A stretch of 64,000 nt of DNA, taken from assembly GCA_016342585.1 (NCBI GenBank), contig JAEINK010000003.1, forward strand, positions 124,001 to 188,000, written 5' to 3'. This document shows positions 7,941 to 15,608 of the stretch, one piece after another. Each line of letters starts with the position of its first letter. Position 1 is the stretch's first letter. The translations under genes were made by a program, and so were the position numbers. The notes under the pieces are model-generated. The model was not told where the DNA came from and searched no databases. It was given only the letters and a program-made list of their open reading frames with translations. Origin of the DNA: Spirochaetales bacterium (GTDB taxonomy: Bacteria > Spirochaetota > Spirochaetia > UBA9216).

Positions 7941-8798
7941 ATGAAGACTCTTAATAAAGCAGACATTAGAACACTCTTAGCGGATAATTTTGAGCGTGAG
8001 TCCGTCTATTTATATAATGATCCCGAGCTTGGTCCCCTTTTCGACAAACCTGTAATGGCTGTTGCCTCAGCGGATGACCCCTTTTTTATAAAATTTAAGG
8101 AGATAATCGGCCCCTTCCATTGGACTCCGGATGAGCTCCTCGAACGATACAAACCCGGAACAAAGGCAAAATCTGTTATCTCCTGGTATCTGCCTACTTC
8201 TGAGCGGGTAAGGACGGCCAACCGAAAAGAGGATTACTATCCTGCCCTGGAGTGGTCATTCCATCGCACCTACGGCGGTCACATGATGGATCGAATCGTT
8301 CTCCGGATGATTCAGGACCTCTCCTGTGCCGGTTGTAAGGGGGCGGCCGCCCGGTTTGATTCGGGAAATCAGGTTCGAAGGGATGAAAAAGTAGGGTGGA
8401 CATCCCCCTGGTCCGAAAGGCATGCGGCTTTTACTGCCGGCCTTGGAACCTTTGGCCTCTCCGGCGGACTGATAACCGAAAAAGGTATTGCCCACCGAAT
8501 GGGTTCTGTAATAACGGATCTTGAACTCGAACCGGATGAGAGACCCTATGGTGATGATCCTTTTGCCTGGTGCCTTGGAGCCAACGGAGGATCCTGCCGT
8601 GTCTGCAAATCAAGGTGTCCAGTAGGTTCTGTTGGAAACAATCAGGCCGAAAGGGATAAGGATCTCTGCGAAGGACATGATGGAACAACTATACCTGAGC
8701 ATCAAGGGGCTCTCCTCGATTTTAAAGGGGAGTATGGCTGCGGTTTATGCCAGACCGGGGTTCCCTGTGAGTTCAGAAATCCCCGAAGTAAGGCTTAA
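7941..8798 (+). CDS. QueG-like double [4Fe-4S] cluster protein
   Basis: Iron-sulfur protein of 285 residues related to epoxyqueuosine reductase. The shared block 'WSERHAAFTAGLGTFGLSG' is present near residues 157-175, and the C-terminal part has the cluster cysteines: Cys219, Cys222, Cys226-Pro, then Cys243, and Cys267, Cys270, Cys276. It lacks the C-terminal HEAT-like tail of true QueG and diverges at the N-terminus, so it is more likely one of the uncharacterised QueG-like ferredoxin-type oxidoreductases. No Shine-Dalgarno sequence precedes the ATG, while TATATT lies 10 bases before it, which suggests a leaderless message. Reduced cofactor partners are not encoded next to it. Confidence 0.75.
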   Translation: MKTLNKADIRTLLADNFERESVYLYNDPELGPLFDKPVMAVASADDPFFIKFKEIIGPFHWTPDELLERYKPGTKAKSVISWYLPTSERVRTANRKEDYYPALEWSFHRTYGGHMMDRIVLRMIQDLSCAGCKGAAARFDSGNQVRRDEKVGWTSPWSERHAAFTAGLGTFGLSGGLITEKGIAHRMGSVITDLELEPDERPYGDDPFAWCLGANGGSCRVCKSRCPVGSVGNNQAERDKDLCEGHDGTTIPEHQGALLDFKGEYGCGLCQTGVPCEFRNPRSKA

Positions 8799-8840
8799 TC
8801 GTTTTCATGCTTAAATAACAAGTCCTCCACACTCAGCTAC

Positions 8841-9815
8841 TCAGCCGATATAGGGAAGCAGGAACTGTAGAGCAGGGATGACCAGGACCAGCGATAAGGT
8901 TGACATGAGCCAGCAGGTATTAGCCTGATCAACTTCCATATCGTAAAGGGTCGCCGGAACAACGGCCAGAAAGCCTACGGGCATGGCGCTTAATATGAAA
9001 ACCATCTTTAAACCAAGGCCGTCGGCGAAGTTCCCTAATCCCAGAAGAATCCCCAAGCCGGTGATAAGGAGGGGGGTAAGAATGGATTTTATGATGATGA
9101 TGACGCCGGCCGCTTTCAGATGGTGATGCATTGAACCGAAACTCATGGCAAGTCCAATAGATGTAAGGAGACCCAGAGAGAAGAAGGGGACGACTATAGC
9201 ATTAAATAACCCCAGAAAGTTCGGCCGGACAATTCCCGAAAAGTTCAGGATGATTCCCAGGATCAGTGCCGTGATATTCATTATAATTACGGGATCCTTC
9301 ACCACGACTATAAGTATGTTTTTCTTATCTGCTTCATCATCCTTGTGGGAGCTGTGCCTTTTTGCTACCGGAAACCCAATCATAAAATAGATGAATTTTT
9401 CAAAAAGTTGATAGATGGCCACCAGGGCAAAACCCTTCTCTCCAAGCAGCATGAAGGCTGTCAGGCCGCCTAAAGAACCCATATTGGTAAATATCCCCGA
9501 TACGGTCAAAATACCCCTCTTTTCCCTGTTCAGCTTCATCAGCTTTGCGGCCACATAGGCTGCCATACCGCCAAACAGGGGGGCGATTGCTCCCAGAAGT
9601 GGGATATAGATGATTTCTACCTGTTTTAAAGGGGCAATCCATACGCTGAAGACTATAGTGGGCGGGACAAGGGCTAGAAGAATAATCTGCTGAATCCATT
9701 TTCGTATCTTCTTTATATCGGCTTCTGGTTTATACTTTTTAATCCAGAGCTGGGATGTATATCCCATAAATAATCCTATAAAAATAAGTGAAATTGAAAA
9801 AATTATCTGTTGCAT
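8841..9815 (-). CDS. AEC (auxin efflux carrier) family transporter
   Basis: Integral membrane protein of 324 residues, nearly all hydrophobic, with about ten membrane segments in the two five-helix repeats of the AEC family. Typical features are 'ALVPPTIVFSVW' in the second helix and 'FTNMGSLGGL' in the central unwound region. Bacterial relatives carry malonate, malate or other organic acids. The ligand cannot be told here. It converges with the QueG-like gene across a 42-base gap and diverges from the aldose epimerase gene. The start has only a weak AGAG ribosome site. Confidence 0.82.
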   Translation of the reverse strand: MQQIIFSISLIFIGLFMGYTSQLWIKKYKPEADIKKIRKWIQQIILLALVPPTIVFSVWIAPLKQVEIIYIPLLGAIAPLFGGMAAYVAAKLMKLNREKRGILTVSGIFTNMGSLGGLTAFMLLGEKGFALVAIYQLFEKFIYFMIGFPVAKRHSSHKDDEADKKNILIVVVKDPVIIMNITALILGIILNFSGIVRPNFLGLFNAIVVPFFSLGLLTSIGLAMSFGSMHHHLKAAGVIIIIKSILTPLLITGLGILLGLGNFADGLGLKMVFILSAMPVGFLAVVPATLYDMEVDQANTCWLMSTLSLVLVIPALQFLLPYIG

Positions 9816-9838
9816 GTGTAATCTCTGTAATAAAAAAA

Positions 9839-9867
9839 AGAATATACTTTTAGAAAAATATAGTCAA
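9839..9867 (-). promoter_or_regulatory. Promoter of the AEC transporter gene
   Basis: On the minus strand, TTGACT (9862-9867), a 17-base spacer and TATTCT (9839-9844), followed about 24 bases later by the AEC start codon. Confidence 0.55.
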
Positions 9868-9896
9868 ATCTTTATATCAGTGGTTTTTCTGATTGG

Positions 9897-9924
9897 AGCT
9901 GTAGCTGTAGCTGTAGCTGTAGCT
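9897..9924 (+). repeat. Hexanucleotide microsatellite (AGCTGT)4-AGCT
   Basis: Four perfect AGCTGT units plus a fifth AGCT make 28 uninterrupted bases in the divergent intergenic region, 70-97 bases before the aldose epimerase start. AGCT is self-complementary, so the tract can slip or fold. Its length could vary between cells and shift promoter spacing for the downstream gene. Confidence 0.9.
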
Positions 9925-9993
9925 GATGTCTTAAATTATATCATGATCGATACTGGTTGTATGGTATAGTCAGATTAAATCAGGAGTATCATA

Positions 9994-10992
9994 TTGTATA
10001 GATTTACAACTTTAATAGTGGGTGGGATAGAAACTCTCAGGTGTGAGAATAGGAAAAATGGAACTTTTATCGAAATTTTTCCCGGTCTTGGCGGGACAAT
10101 TCACCGGATAGGTCTGAAGGATCCGAAAGGGGAGGGGGTTCTGAATATTCTTACCTGTGACTCTCACAAAGAAATCTTGGAAAATCCCTGGTTTCGCGGG
10201 CGATTCCTCTTTCCATTCAATGATAGAATACCCGGAGGTTTATACTCCTTTGAAGGCCGTCAATACTGCCTTCCGATTAATGAACCCGAAACCGGTGATG
10301 CCATACATGGTTCGATCTACAATAAGCCCGTCCAAAATCTAAAAACTGAAATCGTGACCGGTATGAAGAATGGGACCGGCAAATCGGAATTTTCTGCCGT
10401 AATTCGTTGGGATATTGAGGGCGGCCCCGGGGAGGGGTATCCTTTCAAACCTGTATTGAGTGTAAAACTTCTGTTTTCCGGTGATTCTCTGACTCTCTCT
10501 TTTACTGTCAGGAACAGAGGCGAAACCCCTCTCCCTTTCAGTCTTGGATGGCATCCCTACTTTAATCTCACCCCCGCAGATGCGAGAGGAGGGGGGGTCG
10601 ATCACTTAATGCTGTCCATCCCTGCCGGGAGGTATATTGAGGTGGACAGAAAACTCCTTCCCACCGGAAAGCTCTTCCCCCTGGCAGGTGGTGAATATGA
10701 TTTTTCCCACTCCCGGCGGATTGGCCGTGGAGCGCTCGATCTGGGGTTCTCCATGCTGGATGGTGATGTGATCCTCTCTGACGGGGAGCGAAGGCTTGTG
10801 GTCAGGCAGGGAAAAAAAAGTTTCCCCTATCTTCAGGCTTTTATTCCGCCCGGCCGGGGTTCTATTGCTCTTGAACCTGTATCTGCCGGTACTAATGCCT
10901 TTAATCGGCCCAACCTGGGGTTAAACACCCTGAAACCTGGAAGTGAATGGAGTGGCTGGTTTTCGGTTGGGCTTTATTCGAGCCGGGTTTAA
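9994..10992 (+). CDS. Aldose 1-epimerase family protein
   Basis: Galactose-mutarotase-like protein of 332 residues that would interconvert anomers of a sugar in the cytosol. Conserved positions include His in 'DAIHGSIYN', the general-acid His in 'SLGWHPYFNL' and the catalytic-base Glu in 'IALEPVSAGTNAFN'. The N-terminal part 'FPGLGGTIHRI' matches the family's first strands. The start is TTG, chosen because CAGGAG lies seven bases before it. It is transcribed alone. The substrate is unknown. Related YeaD-like hexose-6-phosphate epimerases share the fold, so it may act on a phosphorylated sugar. Confidence 0.85.
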   Translation: MYRFTTLIVGGIETLRCENRKNGTFIEIFPGLGGTIHRIGLKDPKGEGVLNILTCDSHKEILENPWFRGRFLFPFNDRIPGGLYSFEGRQYCLPINEPETGDAIHGSIYNKPVQNLKTEIVTGMKNGTGKSEFSAVIRWDIEGGPGEGYPFKPVLSVKLLFSGDSLTLSFTVRNRGETPLPFSLGWHPYFNLTPADARGGGVDHLMLSIPAGRYIEVDRKLLPTGKLFPLAGGEYDFSHSRRIGRGALDLGFSMLDGDVILSDGERRLVVRQGKKSFPYLQAFIPPGRGSIALEPVSAGTNAFNRPNLGLNTLKPGSEWSGWFSVGLYSSRV

Positions 10993-11169
10993 TCCCCCGC
11001 TTGCTGCGTAATGATTTCTTTGATGTAAGAAAAATGCTTAACCAAAATTAATCCATGCCTAGGGTATTAAACCTATATTAAAATTTCCTTACGATAACGA
11101 CGATACCTGCTGACAAGTATGTCAACCGAGCTTGCTCCGGGGAGGGGCATAAAAAAGAGGGTTGTTCCA

Positions 11170-11198
11170 TTGGCATAAAAAGGGTTAGTGCTTATAAT
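11170..11198 (+). promoter_or_regulatory. Promoter of the FecR-domain protein gene
   Basis: TTGGCA (11170-11175), exact 17-base spacer and perfect TATAAT (11193-11198), 32 bases before the start codon. Confidence 0.7.
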
Positions 11199-11230
11199 AT
11201 AAAGGTAAACTCTATCATAAGGAGCCTGAT

Positions 11231-11890
11231 ATGAAAAAGTTCTTATTTACCATCCTGATTCTTGTTTTCATTTTTACCTGTCTCTATGCGGGCGGGGAGA
11301 CAGAAGCACCCACGATTAAACGTCCTCAAACAGGAACACTTGTCTATCTTGAAGGTGAGGTAACAATTAATGGAACAGAAGGGGTAATCGGAGACACCAT
11401 CTATGATTCCGACGTTCTAAAAACCGGATTTGACTCCTATTGTGAGGTGGTTTTCGGGGAAAAGAATGTCTTCAGGCTGGAGGCCGAAACGATAGCCAGG
11501 CTGAACTGGGCTGAATCCAATCTTACCCTTCAGCAGGGTGCTATGGGGGCTGTTTTTAATAAGCTTGATAATTTTATTGCGATGGACAATGAATTCGAAA
11601 TAAAGACTCCTACCACAGTTGCCGGAGTACGCGGGACTGTTTTTTATATTAAAGTTGAAGAGGCTGATACAACCTACATCTGTATCTGTAATGGCGAACT
11701 CGATATGGCGAAAAGCTACAATGATCTGCAGATTGCCGCAGAGCATCATAAAGCGTACCGTTTTACTAAATCCGGGGGTTCTGTAAGTTACACCTCCGCG
11801 CCGATGCTCTATCATGATGATCCAAAGATGGAATCGATTGCCGATCAGATCGGATATTCAATTCCCTGGGGGAGCGGGAACTCCTATTAG
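11231..11890 (+). CDS. Exported FecR-domain protein
   Basis: Periplasmic or envelope protein of 219 residues. A Sec signal peptide ends in 'TCLYAGGETEA' near residue 20. The body carries a FecR-type beta domain: 'GTLVYLEGEVTINGTEG', 'GDTIYDSDVLKTG', 'NEFEIKTPTTVAGVRGTVF'. In iron-uptake systems FecR relays signals to an ECF sigma factor, but no sigma factor or TonB receptor is present here and the protein lacks the cytoplasmic FecR tail. In spirochaetes such stand-alone FecR-domain proteins are common and unassigned. Strong promoter and AAGGAG ribosome site. The gene runs toward the CheY-like receiver gene across 37 bases. Confidence 0.8.
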   Translation: MKKFLFTILILVFIFTCLYAGGETEAPTIKRPQTGTLVYLEGEVTINGTEGVIGDTIYDSDVLKTGFDSYCEVVFGEKNVFRLEAETIARLNWAESNLTLQQGAMGAVFNKLDNFIAMDNEFEIKTPTTVAGVRGTVFYIKVEEADTTYICICNGELDMAKSYNDLQIAAEHHKAYRFTKSGGSVSYTSAPMLYHDDPKMESIADQIGYSIPWGSGNSY

Positions 11891-11927
11891 AATCGGTAAG
11901 GGGGTTTTCTGAGTTTGCAGGAGGAGA

Positions 11928-12320
11928 TCAGGCTTTTCTGAGCTCCTCAAGAAATTTAATTATCTCTTTTTCGAATGAGGCAAGGTCCTGGACCGGTTTC
12001 TTGAATAATCTTTTGGATACCCTGGGGTAGGTCTTCAGGTCATCAGGAACTTCATATTCCGGGGAGCCTGTGCAGATGAAAAATGCGGCATTCCCCGAGA
12101 TTTCATAGGCGTTTCTGATAAATGAATTCCCGTCCATTCCTCCCATACGTACATCCACAATGAGTACGTCGAGAGAGTGTTCTTTCAGCATTTTCAGAGC
12201 ATCTTCTCCACTGTCGGCCTGGAGCGTTTCCCAAAGATGGTCCTCGAAATAATCGACAAAACTATTTCTGATAATCATCTCATCATCGACGACCATTATT
12301 GTTCTGGTCACTGTACTCAA
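11928..12320 (-). CDS. Single-domain response regulator (CheY-like receiver)
   Basis: Stand-alone phosphoreceiver of 130 residues with no output domain. The acidic pocket is Asp12-Asp13-Glu14, the phospho-acceptor is Asp56 (VDVRMGG), and the switch Thr and Lys occur in 'ICTGS' and 'RLFKKPV'. The start is TTG with GGAGGTGAA just upstream on the minus strand. No histidine kinase is adjacent, so it is likely phosphorylated by an unlinked kinase or works as a relay or motor-type regulator. It is not part of a chemotaxis cluster, and a true CheY role is unproven. Confidence 0.88.
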   Translation of the reverse strand: MSTVTRTIMVVDDEMIIRNSFVDYFEDHLWETLQADSGEDALKMLKEHSLDVLIVDVRMGGMDGNSFIRNAYEISGNAAFFICTGSPEYEVPDDLKTYPRVSKRLFKKPVQDLASFEKEIIKFLEELRKA

Positions 12321-12364
12321 GGTTCACCTCCAAATAGAATTCATTGTGACTATACCTACTTTAT

Positions 12365-12394
12365 ATTTTAACCCATAATGGATGACCAATGCAA
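12365..12394 (-). promoter_or_regulatory. Promoter of the single-domain response regulator gene
   Basis: Minus strand TTGCAT (12389-12394), 18-base spacer, TAAAAT (12365-12370), 45 bases before the TTG start. Confidence 0.45.
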
Positions 12395-12460
12395 ATCATC
12401 TGAATTATCTTTATATCAGTATAAGATGGAATTGCCTTCCAAGTTTCATAAAAAGCCCAA

Positions 12461-12488
12461 AAAAAAGACCGATCGGTTTAGATCGGCC
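12461..12488 (-). terminator. Intrinsic terminator after the NlpC/P60-MORN gene
   Basis: Minus-strand hairpin GGCCGATC / GATCGGTC (one G-U pair) with a six-base loop, followed on that strand by TTTTTT and further T-rich sequence. It starts 19 bases after the stop codon. Confidence 0.75.
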
Positions 12489-12507
12489 TTGTGTGAAATT
12501 ATTAGGG

Positions 12508-13635
12508 CTAATTCGTTGCCTTAAATCTTTCGAAGGCATCTTTTTCCCAGCTTTGGGAGTTCTGAAAAGCATCCTGCTCTTCCTGGTATGACTCTTCAAA
12601 GAGCGGCCCGGTTTCCCAGTCATCGGGAATATCGACGAACCCTTCCCAGGAATCCCAGGGATTTTCTCCGAATATATAATTTATACTCTCATCCTCATCT
12701 TCTGAAAATGGTGGTGCCGCAGCGGTATCAGTCACTCTTTGTCCCTGTGAATTATCAGAAAAGATTTCCCACTCTCCTGTTCTGTTTCGAAGAATCCAAT
12801 TCACTTTTCCTGATTCTGCCGATGTAAACCACCCACCAGATTCAAGGCCGTCCTCATAGTTACCCTCATATATGCTGCCTGATGGCCAGATTCTTGTGCC
12901 ACTTCCATGAAGTTTTCCAGAAACAAAGGTTCCCTCCCAGATGTTTCCGTCCCGGGCCGAGTATTTACCCTTTCCATGATAGAGGCCGTTTCTGAACTCA
13001 CCCTCATATACATCACCATTGTTCAGCTGGTAGGTTCCCTTTCCATGAGGTCTGTTGCCTGAAAGCTGACCAATATATTTACCTCTGGCGAAAACCCTTT
13101 CCGTTGCTCCTGAATTATTAGCAGCCACATTGTTTCCGCTGTTTTCCCCCTGGTTTTGACTTGGCCGGGTGAAAATCCTTCGTGAAAATAGATATTTAGG
13201 TACCCAGTACCTGGATTTCATGCTGCTGATGTTAATCCCAATCCGGGGTCCTTCGGAGAGGGCATGTATCATGGAATCATTCCCCATATAGATCGAAACG
13301 TGGGATATCTTGTTTGGATCTCGTCCCGTCGCCCAGAATGTAATATCCCCCGGCGCGAGTGCGTTCTTATCGACAGCAACACCCCTCCTCGCCTGTTCTC
13401 TGGCCACACGTGGCCAATCGGAAATCAGATCTTTATAAATATAATATACAAAACCACTGCAGTCGAAGCCGGAGCGCGAGACACCTCCGTACGAATATGT
13501 TATTCCCAGACAGGATTCGGCCCTGTCCAATACATCTTTTTCGACATCTATAGCCGATACAGCTGTTGTCAATGTGAATAAAAGAATTCCTGTGAGTAGC
13601 AAGGATGAAAAATTGCAGTTCTTTAATATACTCAA
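12508..13635 (-). CDS. Exported NlpC/P60 peptidase fused to MORN repeats
   Basis: Predicted murein peptidase of 375 residues. It has a signal peptide (cleavage after 'AVSA', residue 28), an NlpC/P60 domain at about residues 30-150 with catalytic Cys in 'FDCSGFV' and His in 'ISHVSIYM', then at about 185-270 four MORN repeats of the form 'G..YEGEF.NG..HGKG', and an acidic low-complexity tail rich in Glu, Asp and Trp. NlpC/P60 enzymes cut gamma-D-Glu-diamino acid bonds in peptidoglycan. MORN repeats bind lipids or form protein scaffolds. The combination suggests a wall hydrolase anchored to a membrane or envelope partner. TTG start with GGAGG six bases upstream. Transcribed alone and ended by its own terminator. 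Confidence 0.88.
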   Translation of the reverse strand: MSILKNCNFSSLLLTGILLFTLTTAVSAIDVEKDVLDRAESCLGITYSYGGVSRSGFDCSGFVYYIYKDLISDWPRVAREQARRGVAVDKNALAPGDITFWATGRDPNKISHVSIYMGNDSMIHALSEGPRIGINISSMKSRYWVPKYLFSRRIFTRPSQNQGENSGNNVAANNSGATERVFARGKYIGQLSGNRPHGKGTYQLNNGDVYEGEFRNGLYHGKGKYSARDGNIWEGTFVSGKLHGSGTRIWPSGSIYEGNYEDGLESGGWFTSAESGKVNWILRNRTGEWEIFSDNSQGQRVTDTAAAPPFSEDEDESINYIFGENPWDSWEGFVDIPDDWETGPLFEESYQEEQDAFQNSQSWEKDAFERFKATN

Positions 13636-13746
13636 AATGTTCCTCCGAATTATTTTTAAACTTCGATTTTATTATCTATATCTTTGAGCTTAAAATCAAT
13701 CTTTTCGTGATTTTTCTTGAAATTTCTTCTTAATAAAGTTGATAAT

Positions 13747-13770
13747 CCCTGTGATATAATATAAACAGGG
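13747..13770 (+). promoter_or_regulatory. Inverted repeat around the -10 of arfB
   Basis: Perfect six-base inverted repeat CCCTGT-N12-ACAGGG with TATAAT (13755-13760) inside it. The start codon follows 18 bases after the -10. A matching -35 is weak. The symmetry around the -10 suggests an operator or a 5' hairpin. Confidence 0.4.
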
Positions 13771-13778
13771 AAATAGAA

Positions 13779-14195
13779 ATGGATACTGAAGAATTACATG
13801 CAAATATTCAAATATCCTCACGAATTACCTTTGCCCTGTCTGGCGGTCCAGGGGGGCAGAATGTAAATAAGGTGAATACCAAGGCTGTCATACACCTTTT
13901 ACTGGATGATCTTTACTCCCTCTCAGAAGAAGAGAGAGCTCGGCTTAAGGAAAAGCTTAAAAACAAAATAAGTACTGAAGGCTTTTTAGTTGTTGAATCT
14001 TCAACTACCCGCAGTCAGTTCAGGAACAGGCAGGAGGGATTAAGGGTGATAGAAGCGCTCATCCTCGGGGCTTTGAAACGAGATCCTCATCGACGTGCCA
14101 CCCGGCCGAGTCGGGCTTCAATCAGAAGGAGACTGGATTCCAAAAAACGAAAAGGATCTATAAAGAAAAGCCGTGGAAGGGTTAACGAGGATTAA
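13779..14195 (+). CDS. arfB: Peptidyl-tRNA hydrolase ArfB (ribosome rescue)
   Basis: Release-factor-like hydrolase of 138 residues that frees stalled ribosomes on non-stop messages. The catalytic GGQ motif lies in 'SGGPGGQNVNKVNT', and the C-terminus is a basic tail ('RRRLDSKKRKGSIKKSRGR') that in ArfB enters the empty mRNA channel. It lacks the codon-recognition domains of RF1/RF2, so it is not a normal termination factor. AGGGA precedes the ATG. The last four bases overlap the end of the NtrC-type regulator gene on the opposite strand. Confidence 0.92.
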   Translation: MDTEELHANIQISSRITFALSGGPGGQNVNKVNTKAVIHLLLDDLYSLSEEERARLKEKLKNKISTEGFLVVESSTTRSQFRNRQEGLRVIEALILGALKRDPHRRATRPSRASIRRRLDSKKRKGSIKKSRGRVNED

Positions 14196-15574
14196 AGATC
14201 GTATATTTCGACCTTCCTCGAGAGTGTTTTCCTGGTTATCCCCAACTCCTCAGCGGCGGTGGTTTTGTTGTATTTATGACGGATCAAGACCCGCTTAAGG
14301 ATCTCTTTTTCGTAATGTGCCAGGACGGGTTTTAACTGTTCCTGCAGGCTACCCCCCTCACTTCTCCCGGGGAGGGCCTCCGGAATGGCCTCATTCACTT
14401 CTGAATTATTTCCATTGAGAATATTCAGATTTCTATTCAGATTCAGTGCATCCCCGTCGCTCAAAAGAACCCCCTGATTAATCACATTCTGCAGTTCTCT
14501 CACATTTCCCGGCCAGTTCCATGCCTCTAATCTTTTTTTATCTGTTTCCGATAAGGGGCTTACATTTCTTGAGTACCGTTTATTATAGGTCTCTATAAAA
14601 TGATTGGAAAGGAGTGGAATATCCTCGGGGCGCTCTTTCAGGGGAGAGAGGTGAAATGAGAAAACATTCAGGCGGTAGTAAAGATCCTCTCTGAACTTAT
14701 TCTCTTTTATAAGGAGTGACAGATCCTTGTTGGTCGCGGCGATTACTCTCAAGTCTACCGATATGTTTTTATTACCACCTACCCTCTGAAAACTCCTCTC
14801 CTCCAGGACCCGGAGAAGTTTCGCCTGGGTCTCCAGGGACATATCGCCTATCTCATCAAGGAATAAAGTTCCCCTGTCAGCGAGTTCAAATTTACCTTTC
14901 TTCCTTTCATAGGCCCCGGTGAAAGCCCCTTTTTCATGACCGAACAGTTCACTTAACAGCAGGGTATCCGAAAGGGCCGCACAGTTGACCCCTACAAAAG
15001 ATTCATCCTTCCTGATGCTTGTAAAATGAAAATACCGGGATAAAATTTCCTTTCCTGTACCACTGTCTCCCGTGATCATTATGGTCGCCTCGGTATCCTT
15101 AATCCTGTCGGCTGTCTTCAGGATATCTTTTATACCCTTATTGTTTGTAAGAAAGTCAAAATTGTATACCTTCTCCATGAGTTCCGACTTAAGGTAGTCA
15201 TTGCTCTTCATCAGTATTTTTAATTCGAGCTGGTGATTTACTGCCTGCAGGATTTTTCCATTATCAATAGGTTTGAGAATATAATCGGAAGCACCGTTTT
15301 TCATAGCATCTACGGCGTTGGAGATAGAGCCATATCCGGTTACCATAAGGCATATAACATCTCTGTCAATGGCATGAATTTCCTTCAGGAGTTCTGTTCC
15401 ATTTCTCTCTCCCAGCCTTATATCAATAACGGCCACATTTATATTCTCGGTATTGACGATGGCGAGGGCCTCATCGTACTCCCCCGTATCGAAAACCTGA
15501 TACTCTTCCCTCCGGAAGAGGTGGGTGAGTCCTGTTCTGATTCCTTTCTCGTCATCAATGATAAGAATATTCAT
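14192..15574 (-). CDS. NtrC-family sigma-54-dependent response regulator
   Basis: Transcription activator of 460 residues: receiver domain with Asp51 as phospho-acceptor and Asp7-Asp8 pocket; AAA+ domain with Walker A in 'ITGDSGTGKEI', the sigma-54 contact loop GAFTGA and Walker B 'GTLFLDEIGDM'; and a C-terminal Fis-type helix-turn-helix ending in 'AAEELGITRKTLSRKV'. It would open sigma-54 promoters when phosphorylated, most likely by the kinase encoded 34 bases upstream. I found no clear sigma-54 promoter (TGGCAC-N5-TTGC) in the flanking intergenic sequence, so targets may be distant. Confidence 0.93.
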   Translation of the reverse strand: MNILIIDDEKGIRTGLTHLFRREEYQVFDTGEYDEALAIVNTENINVAVIDIRLGERNGTELLKEIHAIDRDVICLMVTGYGSISNAVDAMKNGASDYILKPIDNGKILQAVNHQLELKILMKSNDYLKSELMEKVYNFDFLTNNKGIKDILKTADRIKDTEATIMITGDSGTGKEILSRYFHFTSIRKDESFVGVNCAALSDTLLLSELFGHEKGAFTGAYERKKGKFELADRGTLFLDEIGDMSLETQAKLLRVLEERSFQRVGGNKNISVDLRVIAATNKDLSLLIKENKFREDLYYRLNVFSFHLSPLKERPEDIPLLSNHFIETYNKRYSRNVSPLSETDKKRLEAWNWPGNVRELQNVINQGVLLSDGDALNLNRNLNILNGNNSEVNEAIPEALPGRSEGGSLQEQLKPVLAHYEKEILKRVLIRHKYNKTTAAEELGITRKTLSRKVEIYDL

Positions 15575-15608
15575 CCGGGTATTTCCTTATGCCTGAAAGT
15601 CTGGAAAA

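Noticed and set aside
9897-9924. CRISPR-like short repeats
   Set aside because: The units are contiguous hexamers without spacers, so this is a microsatellite.
11231-11890. FecR regulator of an iron-uptake sigma factor
   Set aside because: No ECF sigma factor or TonB receptor is nearby and the protein is exported without a cytosolic domain; only the fold is shared.
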